A stretch of DNA of 37,445 nt from Patescibacteria group bacterium (GCA_018813295.1 JAHJBZ010000072.1:1-37445), one strand, 5' to 3'. Positions 24,806 through 35,216 are shown, numbered from the stretch's first letter. The notes: generated by a model from the sequence alone, not told the origin. A program made the numbers and translations.

Positions 24806-24896
24806 GCCCAGGTGGTGGAATTGGTAGACACGCTAGCTTGAGGGGCTAGTGGCCGTATTTATGGCCGTGGAGGTTCAAGTCCTCTCCTGGGCACCA
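24806..24896 (+). tRNA. tRNA-Leu(GAG)
   Basis: 91 nt with encoded CCA (24894-24896). The acceptor stem is GCCCAGG/CCTGGGC. The anticodon stem is CTAGC/GCTAG with loop TTGAGGG and anticodon GAG at 24840-24842. A long class II variable arm (GGCC...GGCC) and GGTTCAAGTCC T arm are present. It converges with htrA six bases away. Confidence 0.96.
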
Positions 24897-24902
24897 CACA
24901 AC

Positions 24903-26132
24903 TTATTCCGCTTCTGCAAGTATAACCTGAACTTCAAACTCCTCTTCGTCACGCCAGACCTTAAGGGTGATTTCGTCGCCTGGTTGGTTTTTGGATATCA
25001 GAACATGAAGTGGTTGATCCACTGTTACATTTTGTCCGTTAACCTCCAGAACAACATCATTGATCTCTAAGCCTGCTTCCTCTGCGGGGCTGTCTGGCAC
25101 TACGGCAAATTCACCTTCCGATAAATCTCCGACAAGTAAAGCGCCGTATTTCACATCTATCTGAAGTTCCTCCGCCTTTTCTTTGTCTAGCATCATAAAT
25201 CTTACCCCAAGGTATGGGCGGATGATTTTGCCATAAGTTTTAACACTTTCGATAATTGAACTTACATCATTTATTGGTATAGCAAATCCAATCCCTTGGG
25301 CATCAACTGCGATAGCTGTATTTATTCCAATTACTTCACCATCTAAGTTTACAAGCGGACCACCACTGTTTCCTGGGTTGATTGCTGCATCGGTTTGAAT
25401 TAGATTTATCAGGCTTTCAGTAGAATAAACAGATCCGGCTACAATGGATCTGCCTTTAGCACTTATTACTCCTGTTGTGACTGTGTTTTCGTATTCAGCA
25501 AGTGCGTTGCCAATGGCTATTACCTGTTGTCCGACCTGAATTTTATCTGAGTCTCCCATTTTTGCTACAGATAAGCCGTCAATTGGTTCATCGTCATTAC
25601 TTAAAATGCGTAAAATTGCAATGTCGTTTATGGTATCTATACTTACAACCTCTGCATCGTATTCTGTACCGTCGTTTAATATTATCGTGTAATCTGATGT
25701 TGAGTCATCAACAACGTGCCTATTGGTAACAACCAAACCATCTGCTGTAACTATGAAACCGCTTCCTCCACCTATTTTTTGAGTTTCATATTCAACACCT
25801 CCTTCATCATCTAGTTCTGGGAAAGCGAATGGAAAATCGAAAAAGGGATCGTCAAAGAACGGATCGTTAAAGTTGAAAATACGCTCCCTATATAATGGAA
25901 GATCTTTTGTAATTACTATACTTACTACAGTTGGGCTGATTTCTTTAACTGTATCAATTATCTGAGAGCTTTCTACGTATACCTGTTTTTCTATAATGGT
26001 TTCATTCGTTTTATCAGAGGTTGAATTTAAACCAAGCAGGCTTACTGTTAAACCTCCCCCTAAAATACCGCCAGCTAAGGCGATGATAAGAATTAAGACA
26101 ATTAATCCAAAAGAAAGACGATATTTTTTCAT
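24903..26132 (-). CDS. HtrA/DegP-type serine protease with PDZ domain
   Basis: 409 aa from MKKYRLSF (ATG 26132). A longer in-frame start would translate repeat sequence and push the membrane segment inward. One N-terminal membrane anchor (about 8-32) is followed by an acidic linker with a short FNDPFFDDPFFDFPF run. The trypsin-like domain has all three catalytic motifs: TNRHVVD (His), NDIAILRI (Asp) and NPGNSGGPL (Ser). A C-terminal PDZ domain follows (VPDSPAEEAGLEINDVVLEV). It should act outside the membrane on misfolded or damaged proteins. It is downstream of ligA on the same strand but separated by 242 bases of repeats, so separate transcription is likely. Confidence 0.93.
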   Translation of the reverse strand: MKKYRLSFGLIVLILIIALAGGILGGGLTVSLLGLNSTSDKTNETIIEKQVYVESSQIIDTVKEISPTVVSIVITKDLPLYRERIFNFNDPFFDDPFFDFPFAFPELDDEGGVEYETQKIGGGSGFIVTADGLVVTNRHVVDDSTSDYTIILNDGTEYDAEVVSIDTINDIAILRILSNDDEPIDGLSVAKMGDSDKIQVGQQVIAIGNALAEYENTVTTGVISAKGRSIVAGSVYSTESLINLIQTDAAINPGNSGGPLVNLDGEVIGINTAIAVDAQGIGFAIPINDVSSIIESVKTYGKIIRPYLGVRFMMLDKEKAEELQIDVKYGALLVGDLSEGEFAVVPDSPAEEAGLEINDVVLEVNGQNVTVDQPLHVLISKNQPGDEITLKVWRDEEEFEVQVILAEAE

Positions 26133-26139
26133 GTGTAAT

Positions 26140-26259
26140 GACGAGATAACGAAATAACGACACAACGATACTACATGTATGAAAACTTGAAAACTTGAAA
26201 ACTTAAAAATTTGAAAATTATATCTACTTCGATAGAGTTTATAAGCAATTTTCAAATTT
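26140..26259. repeat. Composite repeats upstream of htrA
   Basis: ACGATA/ACGAAATA-type units (26140-26170) are followed by three GAAAACTT units (26181-26204). A perfect 13-bp inverted repeat follows: AAATTTGAAAATT (26207-26219) with AATTTTCAAATTT (26247-26259). Confidence 0.6.
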
Positions 26260-26272
26260 CATTTTTACCGAA

Positions 26273-26367
26273 CTTGCTGGCTCCATGGTTATACCTGGAG
26301 TCAAGCAAGTCTGAATAACCGGTTGTCGTCGGATATCGCTGACCCCACGTACAACGATGGAGCCAGC
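26273..26367 (+). repeat. Dispersed double-hairpin repeat, copy 2
   Basis: A 95-base relative of 1298-1380. It begins CTTGCTGGCTCCATGG, carries CCTGGAG and GTCTGAAT in the middle, and ends CCACGTACAACGATGG plus AGCCAGC. The 3' half is nearly identical to copy 1 and the centre is about 12 bases longer. It lies seven bases past the ligA stop, so it might also end that transcript, though no T-run was seen. Confidence 0.8.
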
Positions 26368-26374
26368 GATACAG

Positions 26375-28615
<2,241 letters not shown>

Positions 28616-28623
28616 GTTTATTG

Positions 28624-28652
28624 TTGATTTTAAGCCAAAAATTTGGTATAAT
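28624..28652 (+). promoter_or_regulatory. Extended -10 promoter, first copy of a duplicated promoter-leader
   Basis: TTGATT (28624-28629), 17 bases, TATAAT (28647-28652) preceded by TGG (extended -10). The sequence from 28632 through about 28710 is repeated, nearly base for base at first, at 29616-29690 in front of pilT. Confidence 0.75.
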
Positions 28653-28737
28653 ATAGAGATTACAAAATTGAAAATTACAAAATTAATTTTGAATCTTGAA
28701 TTTTGAATCTTGAATTTTGAATCTTGTAATTAGTAAG

Positions 28738-29610
28738 ATGCCAACACCACTACAAACATTTGAGGAAACAGTAAAAAAATTAAAAGTAATGCCTTTTGAG
28801 TTTTGGCATGCAAGTGATCAAAAACAGACAATAGGGGTACTGGATTTGGTGACTGAATCTTTAAGGCGGAAAATAGCGGAGAAGAATTTGCTTGAAACGT
28901 CTGCCTACAAAGCTATTCTGGACACGCAGGAGGTTATACGCGCTGAGGAATTTGATGAAGTTAAATTTATAAAATCCCTAATTCCTTTGATCGGTGTTTA
29001 TAGGGAAATCACTGCGAGTAATAAGAATATGCAGATATTTTTGGATTATTTAGGGAAAGAGGTGGCTGAAACTTTGCCAAAGCTCTTGCAACATCATATT
29101 GCTATGGAAAATCTGGAGAAGAATATGGCTGGTATGCCTGAATCTGAGAAGCATGAAAATGATTTAAAGGTTTTGCAAGAAATTGGTATTTTTTATGTTT
29201 TGGAATATACCCTGCAAGTACAGCTGGAATTTACGCGTATTTCTGATGAAGATAAGAGAAAATTGCTGACAGATGGCCTGCGCGTTGAGGCGGGGAGCCT
29301 ACCTGGTTATTTGCCGATAAAAGATACTTATTCGGCAGAGCTTTGCTACAAAATATATGATGAGGAGCTGCGGAATAAATTATTTAGAGTTTTCTTTAAG
29401 TTTGATGAAACTTATAGCGGTGAGGATCTGAATGTTTTTTATACAGTGCTTAAAGAAATGAATTTGGCTTTGCTTAGGGCTTTTTATGAAGCTGGTTTGG
29501 AGGAATATAAAGCTATGTTCTATGCACCTTTTGGTAATAACGTTCCTTTAGATGAAGTTATCAAGAAAACCGAAGCGGCTGAGATGAAGGAAAAGGCTTT
29601 AATAACTTGA
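28738..29610 (+). CDS. Hypothetical helical protein, first gene before pilT
   Basis: 290 aa from ATG 28738 (MPTPLQTF); the upstream TTG would translate the leader repeats. The sequence is almost entirely amphipathic helix, with no membrane segment, Cys cluster or nucleotide motif. Recognisable segments include KVMPFEFWHASDQKQ and YLPIKDTYSAELCYKIYDEE. The family is not recognised. It shares its promoter-leader sequence with pilT, suggesting common expression, and its TGA stop overlaps the pilT -35. A role in the pilus system is inferred only from context. Confidence 0.65.
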   Translation: MPTPLQTFEETVKKLKVMPFEFWHASDQKQTIGVLDLVTESLRRKIAEKNLLETSAYKAILDTQEVIRAEEFDEVKFIKSLIPLIGVYREITASNKNMQIFLDYLGKEVAETLPKLLQHHIAMENLEKNMAGMPESEKHENDLKVLQEIGIFYVLEYTLQVQLEFTRISDEDKRKLLTDGLRVEAGSLPGYLPIKDTYSAELCYKIYDEELRNKLFRVFFKFDETYSGEDLNVFYTVLKEMNLALLRAFYEAGLEEYKAMFYAPFGNNVPLDEVIKKTEAAEMKEKALIT

Positions 29611-29635
29611 AAAACAAGCCAAAATTTGGTATAAT
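29607..29635 (+). promoter_or_regulatory. Extended -10 promoter of pilT, second copy
   Basis: TTGAAA (29607-29612), 17 bases, TGG-TATAAT (29630-29635). The -35 contains the stop codon of the upstream gene (29608-29610). The leader from 29616 repeats that at 28632. Confidence 0.75.
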
Positions 29636-29707
29636 ATAAAGATTACAAAATTGAAAATTACAAAATTAATTTTTTAATCTTAAATTTTGAATCTTTTAAT
29701 TAAAAAT

Positions 29708-30784
29708 ATGTCGATTGATCTAAAAAACATAATGCAGATTGTTACCGAGGAAGGATCACCCGATTTGCATCTGCAGGTTGGGCAGCCTCCTGTAATTCGC
29801 TTAAGAAATGGTGATTTGAGTTCTTTGGATATGCCTGCTATATCAAAAGAGGATGTTGAAGCGGTTATTGAAGAGGTGCTGACATCTAAACAAAAAGAGA
29901 GCTATAAGGCGAAGCATCAGGTTGATTTTTCATATAGCATTCCGAATTTAAGTCGTTTTCGCGTTAATGTTTTCGATGAACGCAATGGTCCCTCTGTTGC
30001 ATTCCGATCAATTTCTGAATCAATTCCAACTTTCGAAGAATTAGGGCTTAATGACACTGTAAGGTCACTCGCTATGCAGCCGCATGGTTTGGTTTTAGTT
30101 ACAGGTCAGACAGGAATGGGTAAATCTACCACTTTGGCTTCCATTGTTGATTACATAAATGAAAATAAGAAATCACATATAATCACAATCGAAGACCCGA
30201 TCGAATTTGTTTATCAAAAAAAACAAGCTTTAATTACACAGCGCGAATTGAATGTGCATACGCATAGTTTTGCTGATGCCATCAAAGGAGCGCTTCGTCA
30301 GGATCCGAATGTGGTTATGGTTGGTGAAATGCGCGACCTTGAAACAATTGCCGCGGCTATTACCCTAGCTGAAACCGGCCATTTGGTTCTTTCAACTTTG
30401 CATACCAGTGATGCGGCGCAAACTGTTGATCGTATAATTGACGTATTTCCACCTTATCAACAGCAACAGATCAGGGCTCAGCTCTCTGTTTGTTTGAGAG
30501 GTGTTATTTCTCAGGTTCTTGTCCCGCGCGCGGATAACCAAGGCAGGGTGGCAGCCAGAGAGATAATGCTTGTGAATGATGCGATTAAAAATTGTATATC
30601 AAAGGGTGAAACTCATCAGATTTATTCAATTATGCAAATTGGTGCCGGAGAAGGGATGGTGCTAATAGATAATGCCTTAGGAGATCTTTGTAAGGCAGGT
30701 GTTATTACCCCTGAAGAGGCTCTTTCAAAAGCATCTGATCCAGAGTTTTTAAAAACTCGACTGCAAGCCTTAGAGGTTGTTTAA
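29708..30784 (+). CDS. pilT: Type IV pilus retraction ATPase PilT
   Basis: 358 aa from ATG 29708 (MSIDLKNI); the upstream TTG falls in the duplicated leader. The N-terminal domain has GSPDLHLQVGQPPVIRL. Walker A is GQTGMGKST (133-141, Met replacing the common Ser). The Asp and His boxes (IITIEDPIEF; LSTLHTSDAAQT) and the PilT-type GEMRDLETIAAAITLAETGH follow. PilT depolymerises pilin filaments and powers twitching and DNA uptake. No pilB, pilC or pilin gene is in the window. The cNMP-domain gene follows by 39 bases. Confidence 0.95.
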   Translation: MSIDLKNIMQIVTEEGSPDLHLQVGQPPVIRLRNGDLSSLDMPAISKEDVEAVIEEVLTSKQKESYKAKHQVDFSYSIPNLSRFRVNVFDERNGPSVAFRSISESIPTFEELGLNDTVRSLAMQPHGLVLVTGQTGMGKSTTLASIVDYINENKKSHIITIEDPIEFVYQKKQALITQRELNVHTHSFADAIKGALRQDPNVVMVGEMRDLETIAAAITLAETGHLVLSTLHTSDAAQTVDRIIDVFPPYQQQQIRAQLSVCLRGVISQVLVPRADNQGRVAAREIMLVNDAIKNCISKGETHQIYSIMQIGAGEGMVLIDNALGDLCKAGVITPEEALSKASDPEFLKTRLQALEVV

Positions 30785-30823
30785 TTTATTTATAACGTGC
30801 CTAGTGCCTCGTGGACTCGTGAA

Positions 30824-31675
30824 ATGCCAACACAAACTAAAACACAAACACCGGGACTTCTGCAGATTCAAAAAATACTCCATATTGCTCAAGATCAAAA
30901 CTTTAAAAGTGGTGAGTTTATTTTAAAAGAGGGGGAGGAAAATCCGTATTTTTATATTGTTATGCAGGGGGAGGTTGAAATTACTAAAAAAACTTCAACC
31001 GGTCAGGACAAAATCATCGCGCATTTAAAATCCGGGGAGTTTTTTGGTGAAGGAGCGCTTTCCGGACACATCATAAAACCAGCATCTGCTAAAGCTATTA
31101 CAGATGTTCAATTGATGACATTTTCGTATGATGATTTTAACAAACTGATTGATGAGGCTGCAGAAACAGGAGTTGAGTTCCTGCAATCTGTTCTGGGGGC
31201 TGTTACAAATCGTTTAAATCAAACAAATATCAAACTTCTTGCGCTTTATGAAATCAATAAGTTAATGGGTGTTTTTCGTGATGATTTAAACAATCTTGGT
31301 AAAGGGTTGGTGGAAAAATTAATTGCAATTACCGAAAGCCGAGATGGAATTATGCTTCTTAAAAATCCTTTTAGTGAAACATATCGCACAATTTATACAA
31401 CTACAGCGGAAATGGATAAAAATACGTTTTCTGAATTTCTAAAGGATGATTTAAAGATTTTTGCTAAAGATGGTTATCAGTATCTTCTTGTTAAATTGAA
31501 AGATGTTGGACTTTTAGTACTTCGGCGCAATAAGGGGGATGCTCACTTTGAAGATGATCACCTGAGAATGATTGCATTGGTAGCGGAACAAGCAGCTAAT
31601 ACAATCGAATCAGCTTCTCGCAGGGCTGCAGATAAAGCTAAAAATATACTTCATCAAAAGAAATTTGTTTTATAA
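30824..31675 (+). CDS. Cyclic-nucleotide-binding-domain protein with GAF-like C-terminal half
   Basis: 283 aa from ATG 30824; an upstream GTG at 30797 is possible but adds a poor N-terminus. Residues about 15-120 form a cNMP-binding jellyroll (FKSGEFILKEGEENPYFYIV, GEVEIT, GEFFGEGALSG). The phosphate-binding cassette keeps FGE.AL but has Lys-Pro where the ligand-gripping Arg normally lies, so classical cAMP binding is doubtful. Residues about 130-275 look like a GAF-type sensor (KLLALYEINKLMG, YQYLLVKLKDVGLLVL, LVAEQAANTIESA). There is no helix-turn-helix, so it is not a CRP. It overlaps the next gene by one base. Confidence 0.75.
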   Translation: MPTQTKTQTPGLLQIQKILHIAQDQNFKSGEFILKEGEENPYFYIVMQGEVEITKKTSTGQDKIIAHLKSGEFFGEGALSGHIIKPASAKAITDVQLMTFSYDDFNKLIDEAAETGVEFLQSVLGAVTNRLNQTNIKLLALYEINKLMGVFRDDLNNLGKGLVEKLIAITESRDGIMLLKNPFSETYRTIYTTTAEMDKNTFSEFLKDDLKIFAKDGYQYLLVKLKDVGLLVLRRNKGDAHFEDDHLRMIALVAEQAANTIESASRRAADKAKNILHQKKFVL

Positions 31676-32304
31676 TGGATGAAAGTAAAATAACATCAGA
31701 GGATATCGAACAAAATAAGGAGTTAGCGGCCTTGAGTTATTTATGGCTGTTTAGTTTGGTTGTACTTTTTGCGCGCAGAGATAGTCACTTTATTCAATTT
31801 CATGCAAGGCAGGGCGTTGTTCTTTTTGTTTTATCGCTTCTTCTTTGGCCCTTCGAAATTACCCGTTATGGTGAATTTGTTATTTTAGCTCTTATTGTTT
31901 TAGGTTTTATTGAAGCGGCTATGGGTCGCGCTTACAGCATACCGGTTATTTCAGTTATTGCAGGAGGAAAAGTGGAAAAAGCACATTTTAAAAAATTATG
32001 GCATGTCATTAAACATACTTTTATTAAGATTGTGAAACCTGGGCATATAACACCATCTTTCATGGAAGAACTTCATGAGCAAGAGGCTGAACTAAAAGCT
32101 CAAGAGAAATTCCTGGATTCAGAAAGGAAAATGTTAGAACAAGAAGAAAAGAAATTATCAGCTCTAGCACATAGGGTGGATGAAGATGAAAACGAATTGC
32201 ATAAATTAGAAGATGAGGTGCATCATGAATTTGATGATTTAAAAGGTGATGTTCATCAGTTGGAAGATAAGGTGGATAAAATCTTAACAAGCGTTAAGGA
32301 TTAA
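31675..32304 (+). CDS. DUF4870/Tic20-like membrane protein with coiled-coil tail
   Basis: 209 aa. The N-terminal half resembles DUF4870: LAALSYLWLFSLVVLFA (helix 1), DSHFIQFHARQGVVLFVLS (helix 2), then FVILALIVLGFIEAAMG (helix 3). The C-terminal 80 residues are a heptad-repeated, acidic coiled coil (EEKKLSALAHRVDEDENELH, KLEDEVHHEFDDL). The coiled coil probably projects into the cytoplasm. ATG overlaps the previous stop (TAATG), implying translational coupling. With pilT it may form a module placing the ATPase at the membrane; this is inference. Confidence 0.7.
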   Translation: MDESKITSEDIEQNKELAALSYLWLFSLVVLFARRDSHFIQFHARQGVVLFVLSLLLWPFEITRYGEFVILALIVLGFIEAAMGRAYSIPVISVIAGGKVEKAHFKKLWHVIKHTFIKIVKPGHITPSFMEELHEQEAELKAQEKFLDSERKMLEQEEKKLSALAHRVDEDENELHKLEDEVHHEFDDLKGDVHQLEDKVDKILTSVKD

Positions 32305-32353
32305 GCTGTAAGCTCTAAGTTTAATTCTTAAGACTTTAATTCTTACAGCTTAA
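32301..32353. repeat. Inverted repeat between DUF4870-like gene and pyrH
   Basis: TTAAGCTGTAAG (32301-32312, overlapping the TAA stop) pairs perfectly with CTTACAGCTTAA (32342-32353). It may terminate the pilT operon, though only AAAAGG follows on the plus strand. Confidence 0.6.
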
Positions 32354-32358
32354 AAGGT

Positions 32359-32387
32359 TTGACGCTTTTTTGGTAAATCTATAAGAT
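32359..32387 (+). promoter_or_regulatory. Promoter of pyrH
   Basis: TTGACG (32359-32364) with either TATAAG (32380-32385, spacer 15) or TAAGAT (32382-32387, spacer 17). Confidence 0.5.
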
Positions 32388-32415
32388 GTTTAGTGAATTC
32401 AAATAATAAAAAACT

Positions 32416-33129
32416 ATGCCTAAAAGAAAAGGATATAAGAGAATAATGCTTAAGATTTCCGGTGAAGTACTTGGTGATCATGGTCAGGGGATCGATTCAA
32501 AATCACTTAATAAGATTGCGAAAGAAATTGTCAGCTTGAGTAAACATAAAATCGAAGTTGTTATTGTAAATGGTGGTGGCAATATTTGGCGTTATCGTGA
32601 TACCCAGGAGGCTGGTATTGAGCGTACAACATCGGATTATATGGGTATGATGGCGACTATTATGAACGCTGTGGCACTCCAAAGCGCTATTGAGAGGCTG
32701 GGGGCCTTTTGTCGTGTGGCTACCTCTCTCGATCTTCCTCAGATTGCTGAGCCGTACATTCGTAGGCGCGCTCTTCGTCATCTAGAGAAAGGTCGTATTG
32801 TTATTTGCGCTGGCGGAACAGGGAATCCCTATTTTACCACTGATACAGCAGCAGCACTTCGTGCTGTGGAGTTGGATTGCGATATCATTCTTAAAGCCAC
32901 TAAGGTTGATGGAGTTTATACAGCTGATCCTGAAAAAGTTAAGGGCGCAAAAAAATATTCAAGGTTAAGTTATGACGAGGCTATTGAAAAAAACTTACAA
33001 GTAATGGATCAAACCGCTTTTTCTCTTTGTCGTGAAAGTAATATGAGAATTTTAGTCTTTAATATGCATAAAAAAGGTGCGATTTTGAAAGCTGCGATGG
33101 GGGAAAAAGTGGGTACGGTGGTTTCTTAA
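32416..33129 (+). CDS. pyrH: UMP kinase
   Basis: 237 aa, standard length. Amino-acid-kinase fold: RIMLKISGEVLG (9-20), VVIVNGGGNIWR (48-59), RTTSDYMGMMATIMNAVALQ (70-89), and YFTTDTAAALRAVELDCD with the downstream KATKVDGVYTADP (phosphate loop). It phosphorylates UMP with ATP, and the bacterial enzyme is hexameric and unrelated to the eukaryotic one. It heads pyrH-frr-rseP-dnaA; the first three resemble the common pyrH-frr context, with tsf and rpsB absent from this window. Confidence 0.97.
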   Translation: MPKRKGYKRIMLKISGEVLGDHGQGIDSKSLNKIAKEIVSLSKHKIEVVIVNGGGNIWRYRDTQEAGIERTTSDYMGMMATIMNAVALQSAIERLGAFCRVATSLDLPQIAEPYIRRRALRHLEKGRIVICAGGTGNPYFTTDTAAALRAVELDCDIILKATKVDGVYTADPEKVKGAKKYSRLSYDEAIEKNLQVMDQTAFSLCRESNMRILVFNMHKKGAILKAAMGEKVGTVVS

Positions 33130-33174
33130 AGTTATTTATCTATTAATTTCAAAAATACTTACTTAATGATTAGC

Positions 33175-33240
33175 GATTTAAGATTAGCGAATAGTGATTT
33201 GCGATTTAAATCTAAAATCTAAAATCACTAATCTTAAATC
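33175..33240. repeat. Inverted repeat immediately upstream of frr
   Basis: GATTTAAGATTAG (33175-33187), CGAAT, AGTGATTT (33193-33200) pairs with AAATCACT then AATCTTAAATC (33222-33240). The stem is about 19 bp with one bulge, and ends 8 bases before the ATG of frr. Confidence 0.7.
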
Positions 33241-33248
33241 AAAATACT

Positions 33249-33806
33249 ATGTCTGATCAACTTATAAATGATGCTAAAGCCAAAATGGAGAATGCCATAA
33301 GCTATCTTAACGAGGAATATGGCAAGCTTCAGATGGGGCGCGCTAACACTGCACTTGTTGAAAGTATAATGGTTGAAAGTTTTGGAGCAGTAATGCCCCT
33401 TAAGGGCCTTGCCAGTATTTCTATTCCCGAATCTAATCAAATTGCTATTCAACCTTGGAATAGAGATCAATTACCGAACATTGAAAAGGCCATTACAAAT
33501 GCGAATTTAGGTTTTAATCCTCAAAATGATGGGACCGTGATTCGAATTATTTTGCAACCACTTACCGAGGAGCGCCGAAAGGAGTTGGTTAAATTGGTTC
33601 ATCAATATTCTGAAGATGCACGTATTTCTATTCGCAATGCTCGTCATGACGCCCTTGCTCATTTGAAGACAATGCAAAAAGAAAAGGAAATTAGTGAAGA
33701 TGAGCTTTCTAAAAGAGAAAAAGAGTTACAGGATATTGTTGATGATTTTAACAAGAAAATAGAAGAAGCTGCTAAGCATAAAGAGCAGGATGTTATGACA
33801 GTTTAA
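33249..33806 (+). CDS. frr: Ribosome recycling factor
   Basis: 185 aa, normal length. The three-helix bundle and beta domain are recognisable from YGKLQMGRANTALVESIMVE, MPLKGLASISIPESNQIAI, RKELVKLVHQYSEDARISIR and NARHDALAHLK. With EF-G it splits post-termination ribosomes. It lies 119 bases after pyrH, separated by a long hairpin, and 78 bases before rseP, also separated by a hairpin. No Shine-Dalgarno is seen. Confidence 0.97.
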   Translation: MSDQLINDAKAKMENAISYLNEEYGKLQMGRANTALVESIMVESFGAVMPLKGLASISIPESNQIAIQPWNRDQLPNIEKAITNANLGFNPQNDGTVIRIILQPLTEERRKELVKLVHQYSEDARISIRNARHDALAHLKTMQKEKEISEDELSKREKELQDIVDDFNKKIEEAAKHKEQDVMTV

Positions 33807-33825
33807 TTTTTTTATTAAGGAAACA

Positions 33826-33878
33826 GGATTAAGGAAACAGAAAACAGCTGAATCCTGAATTCTGTTTCCTTAATCCTT
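33826..33878. repeat. Inverted repeat immediately upstream of rseP
   Basis: AGGATTAAGGAAACAG (33826-33841) pairs perfectly over 16 bp with CTGTTTCCTTAATCCT (33863-33878), loop 21. It ends six bases before the ATG. The same CAGGAT/GGAAACAG words occur near 11945-11975 and 37141-37170. Confidence 0.75.
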
Positions 33879-33884
33879 ATTAAT

Positions 33885-34994
33885 ATGATATTCCTTACAA
33901 TAATCGCATTTCTGGTCATTTTTTCACTTCTTATCCTTGTTCATGAAATAGGGCATTTTGTTGTGGCTCGCAGGGCGGGGGTTAAAGTAGAGGAATTTGG
34001 CATTGGATTGCCTCCGCAGGCAAAAAAGCTTTTCAAAGATAAAAAAGGAACTGTTTATTCTTTGAACTGGATACCATTTGGTGGCTTTGTGCGTATGTAT
34101 GGCGAGGATAGCAGTGATCCAAAATTACTTAAAGATAAGAAGAGTTTCCTTTCCAAAACAATCGGACAAAGGGCAGCTGTAATCGTGGCTGGTGTTGCAA
34201 TGAATTTTTTGTTGGCATGGGTTCTAATTACAATTGGTTTTACTATCGGAATGAAACCTTTTTTGGTAACTGAAGAAGATCTGAGTCGGGGCATTGAGCA
34301 GGGCATTGTTGAGGCGGAGGAAGTTCTTTATATACATAGTATTCTGCCTGATTCTCCTCTTGCTGAAACCGATTTGGAATCAGGTGATATGATATTGCGC
34401 GTTAATAATGAGTCTGTTCCTGATGCTGAAGAACTATCTTCTATGCTTAATCCAAATGAATTAGTTAGTTTGGTTGTTGTACAAGGTGAAACTGAAGTTA
34501 ATTTGGAAGTGATGACAGATGGTGAAGGTAAGTTGGGATTTGAATTTTCTTCTGGTCAGTTTATTACTGAAGTTCAGGATTTGCGATATCCTTTTTATGT
34601 AGCTCCTATTGAATCTGCTAAGGAGGTGGGCCGCCTTTCGGTACTTACTGTTAAAATGCTCGGTAAGGTTATCGTTAGTCTGGTTGCTAAGTTAACTGTA
34701 CCCGAAGGTGTAGCTGGCCCTGTCGGGATTGCCAAGATGACTCATTACTTCGTTCAGCAGGGATTTGTGGCACTTTTACAATTTACTGCACTGATTTCCA
34801 TCTCTTTGGGTGTTATTAACATAATGCCATTCCCAGCTTTAGATGGCGGCCGTTTTCTATTTATTATTTTCGAGGTTATTACACGTCGCAAGGCTAATGC
34901 AAAATGGGAGGGGGTTATTCATACAGTTGGTTTTGCCTTACTTATGCTTTTGATTTTTGTTATTACCTGGAATGATATAGTGAATTTATTTTAA
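33885..34994 (+). CDS. rseP: RseP-type site-2 metalloprotease
   Basis: 369 aa. Catalytic HEIGH is at 20-24 in the first membrane helix. A PDZ domain lies about 130-215 (LPDSPLAETDLESGDMILRV). The second metal-ligand motif PFPALDGGRFLF is in a C-terminal helix. Four hydrophobic segments are seen: 3-23, 95-117, about 300-320 and 345-365. It cleaves membrane-spanning substrates such as anti-sigma factors or leftover signal peptides; the substrate is unknown here. HtrA in the same window is a natural partner in envelope proteolysis, though not adjacent. Confidence 0.95.
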   Translation: MIFLTIIAFLVIFSLLILVHEIGHFVVARRAGVKVEEFGIGLPPQAKKLFKDKKGTVYSLNWIPFGGFVRMYGEDSSDPKLLKDKKSFLSKTIGQRAAVIVAGVAMNFLLAWVLITIGFTIGMKPFLVTEEDLSRGIEQGIVEAEEVLYIHSILPDSPLAETDLESGDMILRVNNESVPDAEELSSMLNPNELVSLVVVQGETEVNLEVMTDGEGKLGFEFSSGQFITEVQDLRYPFYVAPIESAKEVGRLSVLTVKMLGKVIVSLVAKLTVPEGVAGPVGIAKMTHYFVQQGFVALLQFTALISISLGVINIMPFPALDGGRFLFIIFEVITRRKANAKWEGVIHTVGFALLMLLIFVITWNDIVNLF

Positions 34995-35011
34995 TAAATT
35001 CCTAATTTTTC

Positions 35012-35033
35012 ACCTGCTTGCCGGCAGGCAGGT
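35012..35033. terminator. Palindromic hairpin after rseP, terminator-like
   Basis: ACCTGCTTGCC pairs with GGCAGGCAGGT with one G-T pair at the arm junction; TTTATCATTTTT follows. It begins 18 bases past the rseP stop. Confidence 0.5.
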
Positions 35034-35113
35034 TTATCATTTTTCCCACTACGCCACGGCGCACAGGCACAGCGGGTCTTCGACATTTTTCACTTACGTC
35101 AATTAAATCCGCT

Positions 35114-35141
35114 TTGCAAATTGGGGAAAATTGGATACTAT
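35114..35141 (+). promoter_or_regulatory. Possible dnaA promoter
   Basis: TTGCAA (35114-35119), 16 bases, TACTAT (35136-35141). The remaining leader to 35217 includes ATTACC...GGTAAT inverted words. No DnaA box was found in this 222-base spacer. Confidence 0.4.
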
Positions 35142-35216
35142 GAGCTTCCAATAAAAATTAAAAATACAAAATATTACCTTCTAATTGGCTGTAGGTAATT
35201 TTGTAATCTTCTAATA

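Noticed and set aside
34995-35216. Possible oriC beside dnaA
   Set aside because: No TTATCCACA-type boxes were found in this spacer. The one near match (TATCCACA at about 37199) lies in the dockerin-like coding sequence.
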